Assembly (NCBI GenBank): GCA_946886425.1
Contig: CAMPIP010000002.1
Span: 1 to 42,829, forward strand
DNA length: 42,829 nucleotides
Reading direction: 5' to 3'
Origin: an uncultured Actinomycetes bacterium
GTDB lineage: Bacteria; Actinomycetota; Thermoleophilia; Solirubrobacterales; 70-9
In this document: in pieces, positions 1-8,182 of the stretch
Layout: every line of letters starts with the position of its first letter
Numbering within the stretch: the stretch's first letter is position 1
The notes under the pieces: generated by a model
Databases searched by the model: none
The model's input: only the letters and a program-made list of their open reading frames with translations
What the model was told of the DNA's origin: nothing
Position numbers and translations under genes: made by a program

Positions 1-1
1 C

Positions 2-448
2 GCCGACGTGCGCACGATCATGGCCGACGCCGGCCGCGCCCTGCTCGGCATCGGCATGGCCCACGGCGACAAACGCGCCATCGAGGCCGCCGAAAAAGCG
101 ATCTCCTCACCGCTCCTGGAGACCTCGATGGAGGGCGCCCGCTCGATCCTGCTCTCGATCACCGGCGGCTCGGACCTCTCGCTGGTCGAGGTCAGCGAGG
201 CGGCCAAGGTCGTCGGCGAGGCCGCCCACCCCGACGCCAACATCATCTTCGGCGCCAACGTCGACGACGAGCTGTCCGACCAGATCTGGGTCACCGTCGT
301 CGCCACCCGCTTCGACGGCCGCCCGCAGCCGCCGCGCCGCGCCGAAGAGCCGACCATCCGCCGCACCAAAGACAGCGGCCGCGGTCGCCCGCCGCAGCGC
401 CAGGGCGGCGAGCTCGGCATCGACGTCCCAGAGTTCCTTCCCGGCTAG
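2..448 (+). CDS. ftsZ: Cell division protein FtsZ, C-terminal part (5' end outside window)
   Basis: This is the tail of the tubulin-like GTPase that forms the division ring. The reading frame is open at the window edge, and the first visible residues, ADVRTIM, match the end of the FtsZ T7 synergy loop, so the second catalytic Asp of that loop is present. The C-terminal domain follows with GRALLGIG and the stretch ending NIIFGANVDDEL, both typical of FtsZ. A basic, Arg/Pro-rich linker of roughly 35-40 residues leads to the C-terminal peptide GIDVPEFLPG, which fits the FtsZ docking tail. The GTP-binding half lies outside the window. A gamma-glutamyltransferase starts 10 bases after the stop. 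The frame has a GTG at 8, but it is an internal Val codon, not a start. Confidence 0.95.
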   Translation, partial: ADVRTIMADAGRALLGIGMAHGDKRAIEAAEKAISSPLLETSMEGARSILLSITGGSDLSLVEVSEAAKVVGEAAHPDANIIFGANVDDELSDQIWVTVVATRFDGRPQPPRRAEEPTIRRTKDSGRGRPPQRQGGELGIDVPEFLPG

Positions 449-458
449 CGAGCGCCCC

Positions 459-1964
459 GTGCGCGGGGTAGTCGCCGCCGGCCATCCGCTCACCGCCGAG
501 GCGGGGGCTGCCGTCCTGCGCGAGGGCGGCAACGCCGTCGACGCCGCGGTCTGCGCGGTGCTCGCCTCATTCGCGGTCGAGAGCCCGCTGACCGGGTTCG
601 GCGCCGGTGGCTACATGATGGTCCACGCCGACGGCGAGACGACCCTGGTCGACTTCTTCGTCGCCGCGCCCGGCCACGACGGCATCGAGCGTCGCGCCGA
701 GCTGGTCCCGGTCCCGGTCCATTTCGACGCCGAGACCGTGCAGACGTTCTACGTCGGGCCCGCCTCCTGCGGCGTTCCCGGGACGGCGGCCGGGCTCGTC
801 CACGTCCTCGAGCGGTTCGGCTCGGCGCCGCTCGCCGAGCTGGTCGGCCCGGCGGTGCGGCTCGCGCGCGAGGGGGCGCCGGTCAACCGCCAGCAGGCCT
901 ACATCCTCGAGATCCTCGCCCCCATCCACGAGGCCCTGCCGGGCACCCGTGAGCTCTACGCGCCGGGCGGCTCGCGGCTGCGCGAGGGGGAGACGTTCCG
1001 CTTCCCGGAGCTGGCCGAGGCGCTGGAACGGTTCGGCGCCGAAGGAGCGGAGCCGTTTTACCGCGGCGAGGTGGCGGCTGCCCTGAGCGAGTCCGTCCTC
1101 GCCGGCGGCGGCACCCTCGGCCCCGGCGACCTGGCGGCTTACGAGCCGGTCGAGCGGCGGCCGATCCGGGCGCCCTTCCGCGGTGCCGAGGTGCTCACCA
1201 ACCCGCCGCCCTCCTCGGGCGGGATCCTGATCGCCTACGCGCTCGGGCTGCTGGAGCGGCTCGGCGAGCGCAGTGGCCCCGAGCAGCTGGTCGCGGCGAT
1301 GGACGCCACCAACAGGTTGCGGGGGATGGAGTTCGCCGAAGCGCTCTACGAAGAGGGGATGGAGGGGAGCTTCCTCGATCCGGCCGGCCTCGACCTCGCG
1401 GCCGGCGACCTGCTCGGCTCCACCACCCACATCTCCGTCCTCGACGCCGCGGGGATGTGCGCCAGCGTCACCTGCTCGAACGGCTCGGGATCGGGCGTGC
1501 TGGTGCCGGGGACGGGGGTGATCCTCAACAACATGCTCGGCGAGGAGGATCTCAACCCGCTCGGCTTCCACCGGATCGCCCCGGGGCGGCGGGTGCCCTC
1601 GATGATGGCCCCGACCGTGGTCCTACGCGGCGGCGACGTACTGCTCGGGATCGGCAGCGCCGGCTCCAACCGGATCCGCTCGGCGATTCTGCAGACGGTG
1701 GTTCGCGCCGTCGAGCAGGCGATGCCGGTGGCAGCCGCGGTGGAGGCGCCGCGGCTGCATTTCGAGCAGGGAATGCTGCAGGCGGAGCCCGGCGTCGACG
1801 AGTCGGCCCTGGCCCGGCTCGAAGCGCGCGGCATACCGGTCGGCCGACGCCCGGAGATCAACCTATTCTTCGGCGGCGTGCAGGCGGTGGCGCGCGATCC
1901 TGGGACGGGGGCCCTCAGCGGCGGCGGCGACCCGCGCCGCGGCGGCGCGGTGGCGATCGCATGA
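459..1964 (+). CDS. ggt: Gamma-glutamyltransferase (Ntn-hydrolase)
   Basis: Predicted to hydrolyse or transfer the gamma-glutamyl group of glutathione-like peptides. The precursor normally cleaves itself into two subunits. The motif TTHISVLD fits the start of the small subunit, so Thr322 is the predicted nucleophile and new N-terminus. NGSGSG and GIGSAGSNRIRSAI follow as in the family. The N-terminus (AAGHPLTAEAG, then GGNAVDAAV) is also typical. At 501 aa it is shorter than the roughly 550-580 aa enterobacterial enzymes, and I see no signal peptide, so it is probably cytoplasmic. It starts with GTG 10 bases after ftsZ and its stop overlaps the next ATG (ATGA), so it is likely co-transcribed with both. 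Acylase relatives of this fold are an alternative for substrate, not for family. Confidence 0.92.
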   Translation: MRGVVAAGHPLTAEAGAAVLREGGNAVDAAVCAVLASFAVESPLTGFGAGGYMMVHADGETTLVDFFVAAPGHDGIERRAELVPVPVHFDAETVQTFYVGPASCGVPGTAAGLVHVLERFGSAPLAELVGPAVRLAREGAPVNRQQAYILEILAPIHEALPGTRELYAPGGSRLREGETFRFPELAEALERFGAEGAEPFYRGEVAAALSESVLAGGGTLGPGDLAAYEPVERRPIRAPFRGAEVLTNPPPSSGGILIAYALGLLERLGERSGPEQLVAAMDATNRLRGMEFAEALYEEGMEGSFLDPAGLDLAAGDLLGSTTHISVLDAAGMCASVTCSNGSGSGVLVPGTGVILNNMLGEEDLNPLGFHRIAPGRRVPSMMAPTVVLRGGDVLLGIGSAGSNRIRSAILQTVVRAVEQAMPVAAAVEAPRLHFEQGMLQAEPGVDESALARLEARGIPVGRRPEINLFFGGVQAVARDPGTGALSGGGDPRRGGAVAIA

Positions 1965-3070
1965 CCGACTTCGAGGCCGAGGGCCTGCTCGACGACGTCC
2001 ACGGCGAGGCCCGCGAGGCGCGGCTGACGCTGCTGCGGGAGCTCGATGCCGACGGCGTGCCGCTGGGAGAGCTGCGCGAAGCGGTCGCCGCGGGGCGCCT
2101 GGCGCTGCTGCCTGTCGAGCGGGCGCTGGCGGGGGATGGACAGCGCTACAGCGCCCGCGAGGTCGCCGAGATCGTCGGCATCGACGTCGAGCAGCTGCGC
2201 CGCTTCAGCGCCGCGCTCGGCGTCCCGTACGCCGATCCCGACGAACGGCGCGGCACCGAGGCCGATCTGGGGGCGGCGCGGCGGATGAAGGCCTTTCTCG
2301 ACGCCGGCCTGCCGGAGGAGGGGATGCTGCAGGTGGCGCGGACGATCGGGATGGGGACCGCGCGGATCGCCGAGGCGAACCGCGAGCTGGTTATCCGCAC
2401 CCTCACGCAGCCGGGCGACAGCGAGCGCGACATCGCCCGCCGCTTCGCCGCCGCCGCCGAGCACATGATGCCGTTGATCGGGCCGACCGTGGTCCACGCC
2501 CTGCAGGCGAACATGCTGGAGCAGATCCGCCGCGACGTGATCGGCACCGCCGACCTTGCCGCCGGGGAGATCGGCGGCACCGCCCAGCTGACCGTCTGCT
2601 TCGCCGACCTGGTCGAGTTCACCCGCCTGGGGGAGGAGATCCCGGCCGAGGAGCTGGGTCTGGTCGCCGGCCGCCTCGAAGAGATGGCGAGTGCGGTCGC
2701 CGAGCCGCCGGTGCGGCTGGTGAAGACGATCGGCGACGCGGTGATGTTCGTCTCCGCCGAGGCCGAGCCGATGGTCGCGGCGGCGCTGAACCTGATCGAC
2801 GCCGCCGAGGCCGAAGGGGAGGAGTTTCCCTGGTTGCGGGCGGGCCTCTCGACCGGACCGACGCTGCCGCAGTCAGGCGACTATTACGGGCGCTCGGTCA
2901 ACCTCGCCAGCCGCGTCACCGGCATCGCCCGTCCCGGCAGCGCCCTCCTCGACGCGGCGACCCGCGAGGCGGCGGGGGAAGACCGCTTCGTCTACTCGTT
3001 CATCGGCGAGCGCCGGCTCAAGGGCATCGACTCGAAGATCAAGCTTTTCCGCGGTCGCTTCGCGGTCTAG
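1961..3070 (+). CDS. Class III adenylate cyclase with N-terminal regulatory domain
   Basis: A 369-aa protein whose C-terminal half (about 205-369) is a class III nucleotide cyclase domain. Metal-binding Asp216 (in CFADLVEF) and Asp259 (in KTIGDAVMF), purine-specifying Lys255 and Asp307, and transition-state Asn314 and Arg318 (in GRSVNLASRV) are all present. An active, ATP-specific homodimer making cAMP is therefore expected. The N-terminal 200 residues look like the helical regulatory domain of mycobacterial Rv1264/Rv2212-type cyclases; in Rv1264 that domain confers pH control. No membrane segment is visible. The ATG at 1961 overlaps the ggt stop (ATGA), which decides the start. The same frame stays open upstream inside ggt, but that part is a shadow. 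The 3' end converges on the methyltransferase at 3094. Confidence 0.9.
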   Translation: MTDFEAEGLLDDVHGEAREARLTLLRELDADGVPLGELREAVAAGRLALLPVERALAGDGQRYSAREVAEIVGIDVEQLRRFSAALGVPYADPDERRGTEADLGAARRMKAFLDAGLPEEGMLQVARTIGMGTARIAEANRELVIRTLTQPGDSERDIARRFAAAAEHMMPLIGPTVVHALQANMLEQIRRDVIGTADLAAGEIGGTAQLTVCFADLVEFTRLGEEIPAEELGLVAGRLEEMASAVAEPPVRLVKTIGDAVMFVSAEAEPMVAAALNLIDAAEAEGEEFPWLRAGLSTGPTLPQSGDYYGRSVNLASRVTGIARPGSALLDAATREAAGEDRFVYSFIGERRLKGIDSKIKLFRGRFAV

Positions 3071-3093
3071 GACCGGCGCGGGTCGCTTTCGGC

Positions 3094-4017
3094 TCAGGCA
3101 GCGGGCTTGCGTCCGGAGACGAGCAGGTTGTAGAAGAGCTCGGCCGGCAACCGCGGCTCCAGCAGGCCGGTGTCGACCTTCTGCAGGGCGATGTAGCTCT
3201 GGAAGGCGAAGCGGCGCCAGCGGAACGGGATCGATTCCGGCTCGGCGCTCGACTCGACCGTCCGCAGGCCCCAGCCCCAAGCGTTTGAGAGCAGCTCCTC
3301 GCCGCCGACCCGGCGGTTCTCGAATCCCCCGTCGCGAAGCAGTCGGCGCAGGTCGGCGGGGGCGAAGGCGTGGACGTCGACCTCGCTCTCGAGCGAGTGG
3401 CCGTCGGAGATCTCGGCCTCGGCGACGGCCCGCTCGCGGGCGCCGACCAGGCGCCGCCAGACCGGCGCCGCCAGCATCCCGGCCCGCTTCGGCAGGGCCG
3501 CGAGGCGGTCGCCGTAGCGGGAGGGCTCGCCGGCGAAGGCGATCGCGCCGCCGGGACGCAGCACCCGCTTGAATTCGGCGAAGGCGCGGTCGAGGTCGGG
3601 GATGTGGTGGAGGACGGCGTGGCCGAAGACGAGGTCGAAGCTCTCGTCCTCGAAGGGCAGCCGCTCGGCCTCGGTGGCGACCGTGCTCACGTTCTCGACC
3701 CCCAGCGCCTCGGCGGTCCTCGCCAGCCGGTCGAGCATCCCCGGCGAGATGTCGGTCGCGGTGAGCCGTTGGATCACGCCGAGCTGGACGAGGTTGAGCG
3801 AGAAGTAACCGGTGCCAGAGCCGATCTCGAGGGCGTCGCCGAACGAGCCGCCGTCGAGCTTGCCGAGCGCCTTGACCAGCTTCAACCGCACCTGCTCCTG
3901 GCCGACGTCGCCGAAGTCGATGCCCCACTTGGCGTCGTATTCGTCGGCGGCGGCGTCGTGGTAGCGGGTGTTTACGTCCTTGATGTGCTCGTGCGTGGCG
4001 GTGGGGGAGGCTGGCAT
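3094..4017 (-). CDS. Class I SAM-dependent methyltransferase
   Basis: A 307-aa methyltransferase of the UbiE/type-11 kind. The SAM-binding motif ALEIGSGTGYFS lies at about residues 62-73, an acidic residue at the end of strand 2 sits in TATDIS (Asp89), and the post-motif VLHHIPDL followed by LRPGG is characteristic. The C-terminal 130 residues are less conserved and probably set the substrate, which I cannot name. It stands divergently to a second methyltransferase at 4077, and both face a glucan locus, so a sugar or lipid O-methyltransferase role is possible. A -10 of TANNNT type (reverse-strand TAGAGT at 4033-4028) lies ten bases before the ATG. Confidence 0.88.
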   Translation of the reverse strand: MPASPTATHEHIKDVNTRYHDAAADEYDAKWGIDFGDVGQEQVRLKLVKALGKLDGGSFGDALEIGSGTGYFSLNLVQLGVIQRLTATDISPGMLDRLARTAEALGVENVSTVATEAERLPFEDESFDLVFGHAVLHHIPDLDRAFAEFKRVLRPGGAIAFAGEPSRYGDRLAALPKRAGMLAAPVWRRLVGARERAVAEAEISDGHSLESEVDVHAFAPADLRRLLRDGGFENRRVGGEELLSNAWGWGLRTVESSAEPESIPFRWRRFAFQSYIALQKVDTGLLEPRLPAELFYNLLVSGRKPAA

Positions 4018-4027
4018 GGGGCGCGGA

Positions 4028-4070
4028 ACTCTACGCGGAATCGCGCAATCGAAGCCAGCTCCAATACGGT
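4028..4070. promoter_or_regulatory. Divergent short-leader -10 elements between two methyltransferase genes
   Basis: Reverse-strand TAGAGT (4033-4028) ends ten bases before the reverse ATG at 4017. Forward TACGGT (4065-4070) ends six bases before the forward ATG at 4077. Neither has a convincing -35 or a Shine-Dalgarno sequence, so near-leaderless transcripts are inferred. Confidence 0.5.
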
Positions 4071-4076
4071 GCCGAC

Positions 4077-4838
4077 ATGGAACCCCAGTACCTGCAGGAA
4101 AACCAGCCGGCCGGGGTGCCGCCGCTGCCGCTGACCGGCGAGCGGACCCTGCCCGACGTTCCTGAGGAGAACTACTGGTACCGGCGCCATCTGGTCGTCT
4201 ACGAGTGGATCGCCGCCCGGGTCGGCGGCATGCGGGTCGTCGACATGGCCTGCGGCGAGGGCTATGGCTCCAGCGTGCTCGCCGGGACCGCGGCCAGCGC
4301 CGTCGGCGTCGACGCCAACCCCGAGGCCCACGAGCACGCGCGGCTCCGCTACGTGCGCCCGAACCTCCGCTTCGAGCGCGACCTGGTCGAGACCTTCAGC
4401 GAGCCCTGCGACGCAGTCGTCTTCCTGCAGACGATCGAGCACGTCCAGGACGCCGGCGCGATCCTCGACCACTTCAAGTCGATGCTGGAGCCTGGCGGGG
4501 TCGCCTACGTCTCGACCCCGAACCTGCTGACCCTGGCGCCGCCCGGGGCGGAGAAGTCCGACAACCCCTGGCACGTCCACGAGTACCGAGCCGAGGAGTT
4601 CCGCGAGCTCTGCCAGGCGCACTTCCCGCGGGTCGAGCTGCTCGGCCTCTTCCACGCCCGCAAGCTGCGCGCCCACGAGCTGGCGATCAAGCTCGGCTGG
4701 GACAGCGTCCACAAGCGCCTCGGCCTCACCAAGCCCTTCTACGATCGCTTCACCCCGGCAATCGCCGCCTCCGATTTCAAGCTGGCGAAGGAGAACCTCG
4801 ACAGCGCCCTCGACTTCCTCGCCGTCTGCCACGCATGA
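4077..4838 (+). CDS. SAM-dependent methyltransferase of a glucan locus (Rv3030-like position)
   Basis: A 253-aa class I methyltransferase. The SAM motif is VVDMACGEGYGSS at about residues 54-66, the ribose-binding acid is in GVDANPEAHEHA, and FLQTIEHVQD plus LEPGGVAYVSTPN complete the core. It lies ten bases upstream of a GH57 branching enzyme, which is followed by a GT4 glucosyltransferase. This order matches Rv3030-Rv3031-Rv3032 in M. tuberculosis, a region linked to 6-O-methylglucose lipopolysaccharide and glucan synthesis. Sugar O-methylation is therefore the favoured role, by context only. The start at 4077 is preceded by a TANNNT -10 at a six-base distance. Confidence 0.87.
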   Translation: MEPQYLQENQPAGVPPLPLTGERTLPDVPEENYWYRRHLVVYEWIAARVGGMRVVDMACGEGYGSSVLAGTAASAVGVDANPEAHEHARLRYVRPNLRFERDLVETFSEPCDAVVFLQTIEHVQDAGAILDHFKSMLEPGGVAYVSTPNLLTLAPPGAEKSDNPWHVHEYRAEEFRELCQAHFPRVELLGLFHARKLRAHELAIKLGWDSVHKRLGLTKPFYDRFTPAIAASDFKLAKENLDSALDFLAVCHA

Positions 4839-4848
4839 GCAGGCCGGC

Positions 4849-6261
4849 ATGAGCCGGTCCGAGAGCGCCGGCGACCTCGCGATCGTCCTCCACAGCCACA
4901 TGCCCTACGTCGAGGGCTTCGGGACCTACCCCTTCGGCGAGGAGTGGCTGTTCGACGCGGTGGTCCGCTCCTACCTGCCGGTCCTCGAGGTGGCGCGCGA
5001 CCTGACGATGACCGTGACCCCGGTGCTGGCCGACCAGCTCGAGGACGCCGGCGCCGCCGCCCGGCTGCGCGAGTTCCTGCTCGAGTGGCGGATCGGCGCG
5101 GCGGTCGCCGACCGGGACGAAGTCCCAGAGGAATGCCGCGACGCCTGCGAAGGGGAGGAGGCGCGCTACCGCCGCGCCCTGGAGATGCTCGATGCCGCCG
5201 GCGGCAACCCGCTGGTGCCCTTCCAGCGCGCCGCCGCCGAGGGCCGGATCGCCCTCGCCGCCTCCGCCGCCACCCACGCGGTGCTGCCGCTGCTGGCGAC
5301 CCGGGCGGGGATGCGCCTGCAGCTCGACGCCGGGGTCCGCTCGCACCGGCGCCGCTTCGGCTGGGACGGCGGCTTCTGGCTGCCCGAGTGCGCCTACCGG
5401 CCCGGCCTCGAGTGGCGCCTCGCCGAGCAGGGGGTGCGCTGGTTCTGCACCGACCAGAGCGCCCACGAGCGGCCGTTCCAGGCGCTGGCCCCGGTCGCGA
5501 CCGCGGCGGGCCCGGTGGCGCTGCCGATCGACTGGGAGGCGATCGGCTGGCTCTGGGCGCTGGACGGCTACCCCTCGGATCCGGCCCACGCCGAGTTCGA
5601 GGGCAAATCGCTGCGCGGGGTGAGGATCTGGAAGATCGGCGGCGGCGGCTACGACCCCGAGGCCGCGGCGGCTGTGGCGCGGCGGCAGGCGAACGAGTTT
5701 CTCACCGACGTGGCGGCCCGCCTGCGCGCCTACGCGGCCACCGAGGGCCGCCGCGGGCTGCTCGTCTTCGCGATCGATACCGAGCTGCTCGGCCACTGGT
5801 GGTCGGAGGGCCCGATCTGGCTCCGCGAGGTCCTCGACGGCGCCGCGGCGGCGGGGGTGCGGTTGCTGACGGTGCCGCAGGCGCTGGCCGAGCACGAACC
5901 GGTCGAGCGGCCCCTGCGCACCTCCAGTTGGGGCGAGGGGAAGAGCCTGCGCACCTGGGACTCGCCGCCGGTCGCCGACCTCGCCTGGGGGGCGCGGCGG
6001 CTGGAGCTGCGGCTGCTGCGAGCGCTCGGCGGCGGCCTGCCCGGTGACGCCGCCCGGCGCGCCGCCCGCGAGCTGCTGGCGGCCCAGTCGAGCGACTGGG
6101 CCTTCCTCGACGAGCGTGGCCAGGCTGGCGACTACGCCTACCTGCGGGCCACCGACCACGCCCGGCAGATGCTCGAGGCCATAGACTCCCCCGCGGCCGT
6201 CGACCCGCGTATGCGCTCACTCGCCCCCGACCTGAGCCTCGCTCCCCTGCTGGAGCCCTGA
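4849..6261 (+). CDS. GH57 1,4-alpha-glucan branching enzyme (DUF1957 type)
   Basis: Predicted to cut alpha-1,4-glucan chains and reattach them as alpha-1,6 branches. The family fingerprint is clear: HSHMPYV at residues 15-21, WLPECAYRPGLE with the nucleophile Glu180, and FAIDTELLGHWW with the acid/base Asp310. The DUF1957-type C-terminal helical part ends with SSDWAFL and the segment before the stop. At 470 aa it is somewhat shorter than mycobacterial Rv3031 but complete in its motifs. Position between a methyltransferase (10-base gap) and a glucosyltransferase (8-base gap) supports action on a cytoplasmic glucan or methylglucan made by the next gene. Another alpha-glucan transferase activity is possible, since GH57 includes amylases and glucanotransferases. 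Confidence 0.92.
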   Translation: MSRSESAGDLAIVLHSHMPYVEGFGTYPFGEEWLFDAVVRSYLPVLEVARDLTMTVTPVLADQLEDAGAAARLREFLLEWRIGAAVADRDEVPEECRDACEGEEARYRRALEMLDAAGGNPLVPFQRAAAEGRIALAASAATHAVLPLLATRAGMRLQLDAGVRSHRRRFGWDGGFWLPECAYRPGLEWRLAEQGVRWFCTDQSAHERPFQALAPVATAAGPVALPIDWEAIGWLWALDGYPSDPAHAEFEGKSLRGVRIWKIGGGGYDPEAAAAVARRQANEFLTDVAARLRAYAATEGRRGLLVFAIDTELLGHWWSEGPIWLREVLDGAAAAGVRLLTVPQALAEHEPVERPLRTSSWGEGKSLRTWDSPPVADLAWGARRLELRLLRALGGGLPGDAARRAARELLAAQSSDWAFLDERGQAGDYAYLRATDHARQMLEAIDSPAAVDPRMRSLAPDLSLAPLLEP

Positions 6262-6269
6262 AGTTCGCG

Positions 6270-7463
6270 ATGACCCGCGTCCTGATCCTCTCCTGGGAGT
6301 ACCCGCCTCTGATCGAGGGAGGCCTCGCCCGCCACGTCCGCAAGCTCTCCGAGGCCCTGGTCGACCTCGACGTCGAGGTCCACGTGCTGACCCGCGGCGG
6401 CGAAGAGTCGCCGGCCGAGCAGGTTGCCAACGGCGTCATCGTCCACCGCATCCGCGAGCCGCAGCGGCCCACCGACCTGGGCGAGTTCGTCGCCTGGGTC
6501 GAGCGGATGAACTCCGACATGCTGGCCGCCGGCGTCGAGCTCGGCGACCGCTACGAGTTCGACCTCGTCCACGGCCACGACTGGCTGGTCGCCAACGCCT
6601 GTGACCACCTCGCCAAGCGCTTCGAGGCGCCGCTGGTGACGACGATCCACGCCACCGAGTACGGCCGCCACCAGGGCTGGGTCGACAAGCACCCGCAGAC
6701 CTACATCCACGGCGTCGAGCGCTGGATCACCAACCGCTCCGAGCGGGTGATCGCCTGCTCCCACTACATGCGCGAGCAGATCGCCGACATCTTCGGCGTC
6801 GAGGAGGAGCGGGTCAACGTCATCCCCAACGGGATCGACCCCGACGACCTGCCCGCCCAGGAGCCCGCCGAGCTGGCCCGGCTGCGCTCCGAGTTCGCCG
6901 CTCCCGACCAGAAGCTGGTCCTGCTGATCGGCCGGCTCGTCTACGAGAAGGGCTTCCAGCTGGCGCTGGAGGCGATGCCCCGAGTCCTCGAAGCGGCGCC
7001 GAACACGCGCTTCCTGGTCGCCGGCTCCGGTACTCACGAGCAGGAGCTGCACCGTCAGGCAGAGGAGCTGGGCCTGATGGACCACGGCACATTCCTGGGC
7101 TGGATCGGCGACGACGTCCTCCATTCGCTCTACCGGATCGCCGACCTGACCGTGGTCCCCTCGATCTACGAGCCCTTCGGCCTGGTCGCCCTGGAGGCGA
7201 TGGCCTCCGGCTGCCCCTGCATCGTCGCCGACACCGGCGGCCTCCGCGAGGTGGTCCCGCACGAGGAGGCCGGATTGCGCTTCCGCCCTCACGACCCCGA
7301 GGCGCTCGCCGAGGTGGCGATCCGGGTGCTCTCCGACGACGAGCTCGGCCGGCGCCTGATCGCCGAAGCCTACGAGCACGTGCGCCGCTTCGACTGGGCC
7401 GACGTGGCCGAGCAGACCGCGGCCGTCTACGCCGACCTGGTCGGCGAGGCCAGCCCCGCCTGA
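6270..7463 (+). CDS. GT4 glycosyltransferase, glycogen/methylglucan synthase-like
   Basis: A 397-aa GT-B enzyme. The N-terminal acceptor domain has SWEYPPLIEGGLARHV, and the C-terminal donor domain carries GRLVYEKG at about 221 and the EX7E motif Glu301/Glu309 in YEPFGLVALEA, which marks retaining GT4 enzymes. The general form matches the actinobacterial glycogen synthase-like family and Rv3032, an alpha-1,4-glucosyltransferase needed for glucan and methylglucose polymers. It forms the last gene of a three-gene operon with the branching enzyme and methyltransferase upstream, so chain elongation of an alpha-glucan with a UDP- or ADP-glucose donor is inferred. The donor cannot be read from the sequence. 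The neighbouring gene is convergent. Confidence 0.92.
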   Translation: MTRVLILSWEYPPLIEGGLARHVRKLSEALVDLDVEVHVLTRGGEESPAEQVANGVIVHRIREPQRPTDLGEFVAWVERMNSDMLAAGVELGDRYEFDLVHGHDWLVANACDHLAKRFEAPLVTTIHATEYGRHQGWVDKHPQTYIHGVERWITNRSERVIACSHYMREQIADIFGVEEERVNVIPNGIDPDDLPAQEPAELARLRSEFAAPDQKLVLLIGRLVYEKGFQLALEAMPRVLEAAPNTRFLVAGSGTHEQELHRQAEELGLMDHGTFLGWIGDDVLHSLYRIADLTVVPSIYEPFGLVALEAMASGCPCIVADTGGLREVVPHEEAGLRFRPHDPEALAEVAIRVLSDDELGRRLIAEAYEHVRRFDWADVAEQTAAVYADLVGEASPA

Positions 7464-7471
7464 GGCGGCGC

Positions 7472-7795
7472 CTAGCTGTGGCCGCGGCGGCGCGGCGGCG
7501 GGGGAGGGCGCGAGATCGAGAACTGCCCGGCGGCGGGGTCGCTGCCGGCGTTCCAGTGGATGCCTTCGAGCAGCTCCTCGGGAGCGATCGACATCGCCCC
7601 GGCCAGCTGGATCAGCGTGTCGATCCGGGCGACTCGCCGCCCGTTCTCGAGCAGGCCGATCTCGGTCCGGTGCAGCGAGGCGCGGGAGCCCAGCTCTTCC
7701 TGCGACATATCGGCCCGGCGCCGGCAGCGAACGAGGTTTTCGCCGAACTTCAGGGCCAACCCCTCGGCGCGCGTCTTGCGGTCGGCGTGGCGCAC
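7472..7795 (-). CDS. XRE-family helix-turn-helix regulator
   Basis: A Cro/C1-type DNA-binding domain fills most of the protein: FGENLVRCRRRADMSQEELG, then SLHRTEIGLLENGRRV as recognition helix region, then DTLIQLAGAMSIAPEELL. A short Pro/Arg-rich tail ends RRRGHS. I chose the GTG at 7795 (107 aa). The frame also offers ATG at 7843 and 7861, but those would run through the divergent toxin-antitoxin promoter, and a reverse -10-like TATTGT (7838-7833) lies upstream of the GTG. None of the starts has a good ribosome site, so the N-terminus is uncertain by up to 22 residues. The target genes are unknown; the divergent VapBC pair is an obvious candidate. Confidence 0.85.
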   Translation of the reverse strand: MRHADRKTRAEGLALKFGENLVRCRRRADMSQEELGSRASLHRTEIGLLENGRRVARIDTLIQLAGAMSIAPEELLEGIHWNAGSDPAAGQFSISRPPPPPRRRGHS

Positions 7796-7829
7796 GGGGG
7801 CACTGTTCCGCAGGCAATGTTCTGTCTGG

Positions 7830-7858
7830 CTGACAATACATTTCATCTCTGGTAGGAT
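7830..7858 (+). promoter_or_regulatory. Sigma70-type promoter of the toxin-antitoxin operon
   Basis: CTGACA (7830-7835), a 17-base spacer and TAGGAT (7853-7858) make one of the best forward promoters in the window, in a locally AT-richer stretch between the divergent XRE gene and vapB. It implies a leader of about 40 bases containing the operator palindrome. Confidence 0.65.
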
Positions 7859-7878
7859 CATTGCAAGGAAGGCGGATG

Positions 7879-7903
7879 GGTGGAATCGATCTAGAATTCC
7901 ACC
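7879..7903 (+). promoter_or_regulatory. Palindromic operator abutting the vapB start
   Basis: Perfect 8-bp arms GGTGGAAT and ATTCCACC are separated by nine bases, and the right arm touches the ATG of the antitoxin. This is the expected place for autoregulatory binding by an antitoxin or toxin-antitoxin complex. In RNA it could also fold over the start codon; no Shine-Dalgarno sequence is visible there. Confidence 0.6.
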
Positions 7904-8182
7904 ATGGCCCTAAACATCAAGGATCCCGAGACGGAGAGGCTGGCGACGGAAGTGGCGGCGATGGCGCAGGAGACCAAGACGGGAGCGGTGCGGCAGGCGC
8001 TGCGCGAACGACGCGACCGACTGCGGCTCCAGTCGAGCGGCCAGGAGAAGCCTTATCGCGAAATGCGGCACTGGCTCGAAACCGAGATCTGGCCCCAGAT
8101 CCCCGCCGAGCTGAAAGGGCGCAAGCCGATGAGCAAAGACGAAATCGAGGAGATCCTCGGCATCGGACCGGAGGGATATTGA
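7904..8182 (+). CDS. VapB-type antitoxin (Rv0623-like)
   Basis: A 92-aa antitoxin-like protein that begins MALNIKDPETERLATEVA and continues ETKTGAVRQALRERRDRL. This is the pattern of the Rv0623-like transcription-factor/antitoxin family (ribbon-helix-helix type DNA-binding N-terminus). The C-terminal half, from about residue 50, should be the toxin-neutralising segment. The next gene, a PIN-domain toxin, overlaps its stop codon, the usual coupled arrangement. A promoter at 7830 and a palindrome directly before the start fit autoregulation. It is predicted to bind VapC and repress the operon. Confidence 0.87.
   Translation: MALNIKDPETERLATEVAAMAQETKTGAVRQALRERRDRLRLQSSGQEKPYREMRHWLETEIWPQIPAELKGRKPMSKDEIEEILGIGPEGY

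Noticed and set aside
3370..4134. Forward open frame opposite the methyltransferase at 3094-4017
   Set aside because: It spans a divergent promoter region and the start of another gene and shows no motif; antisense shadow.
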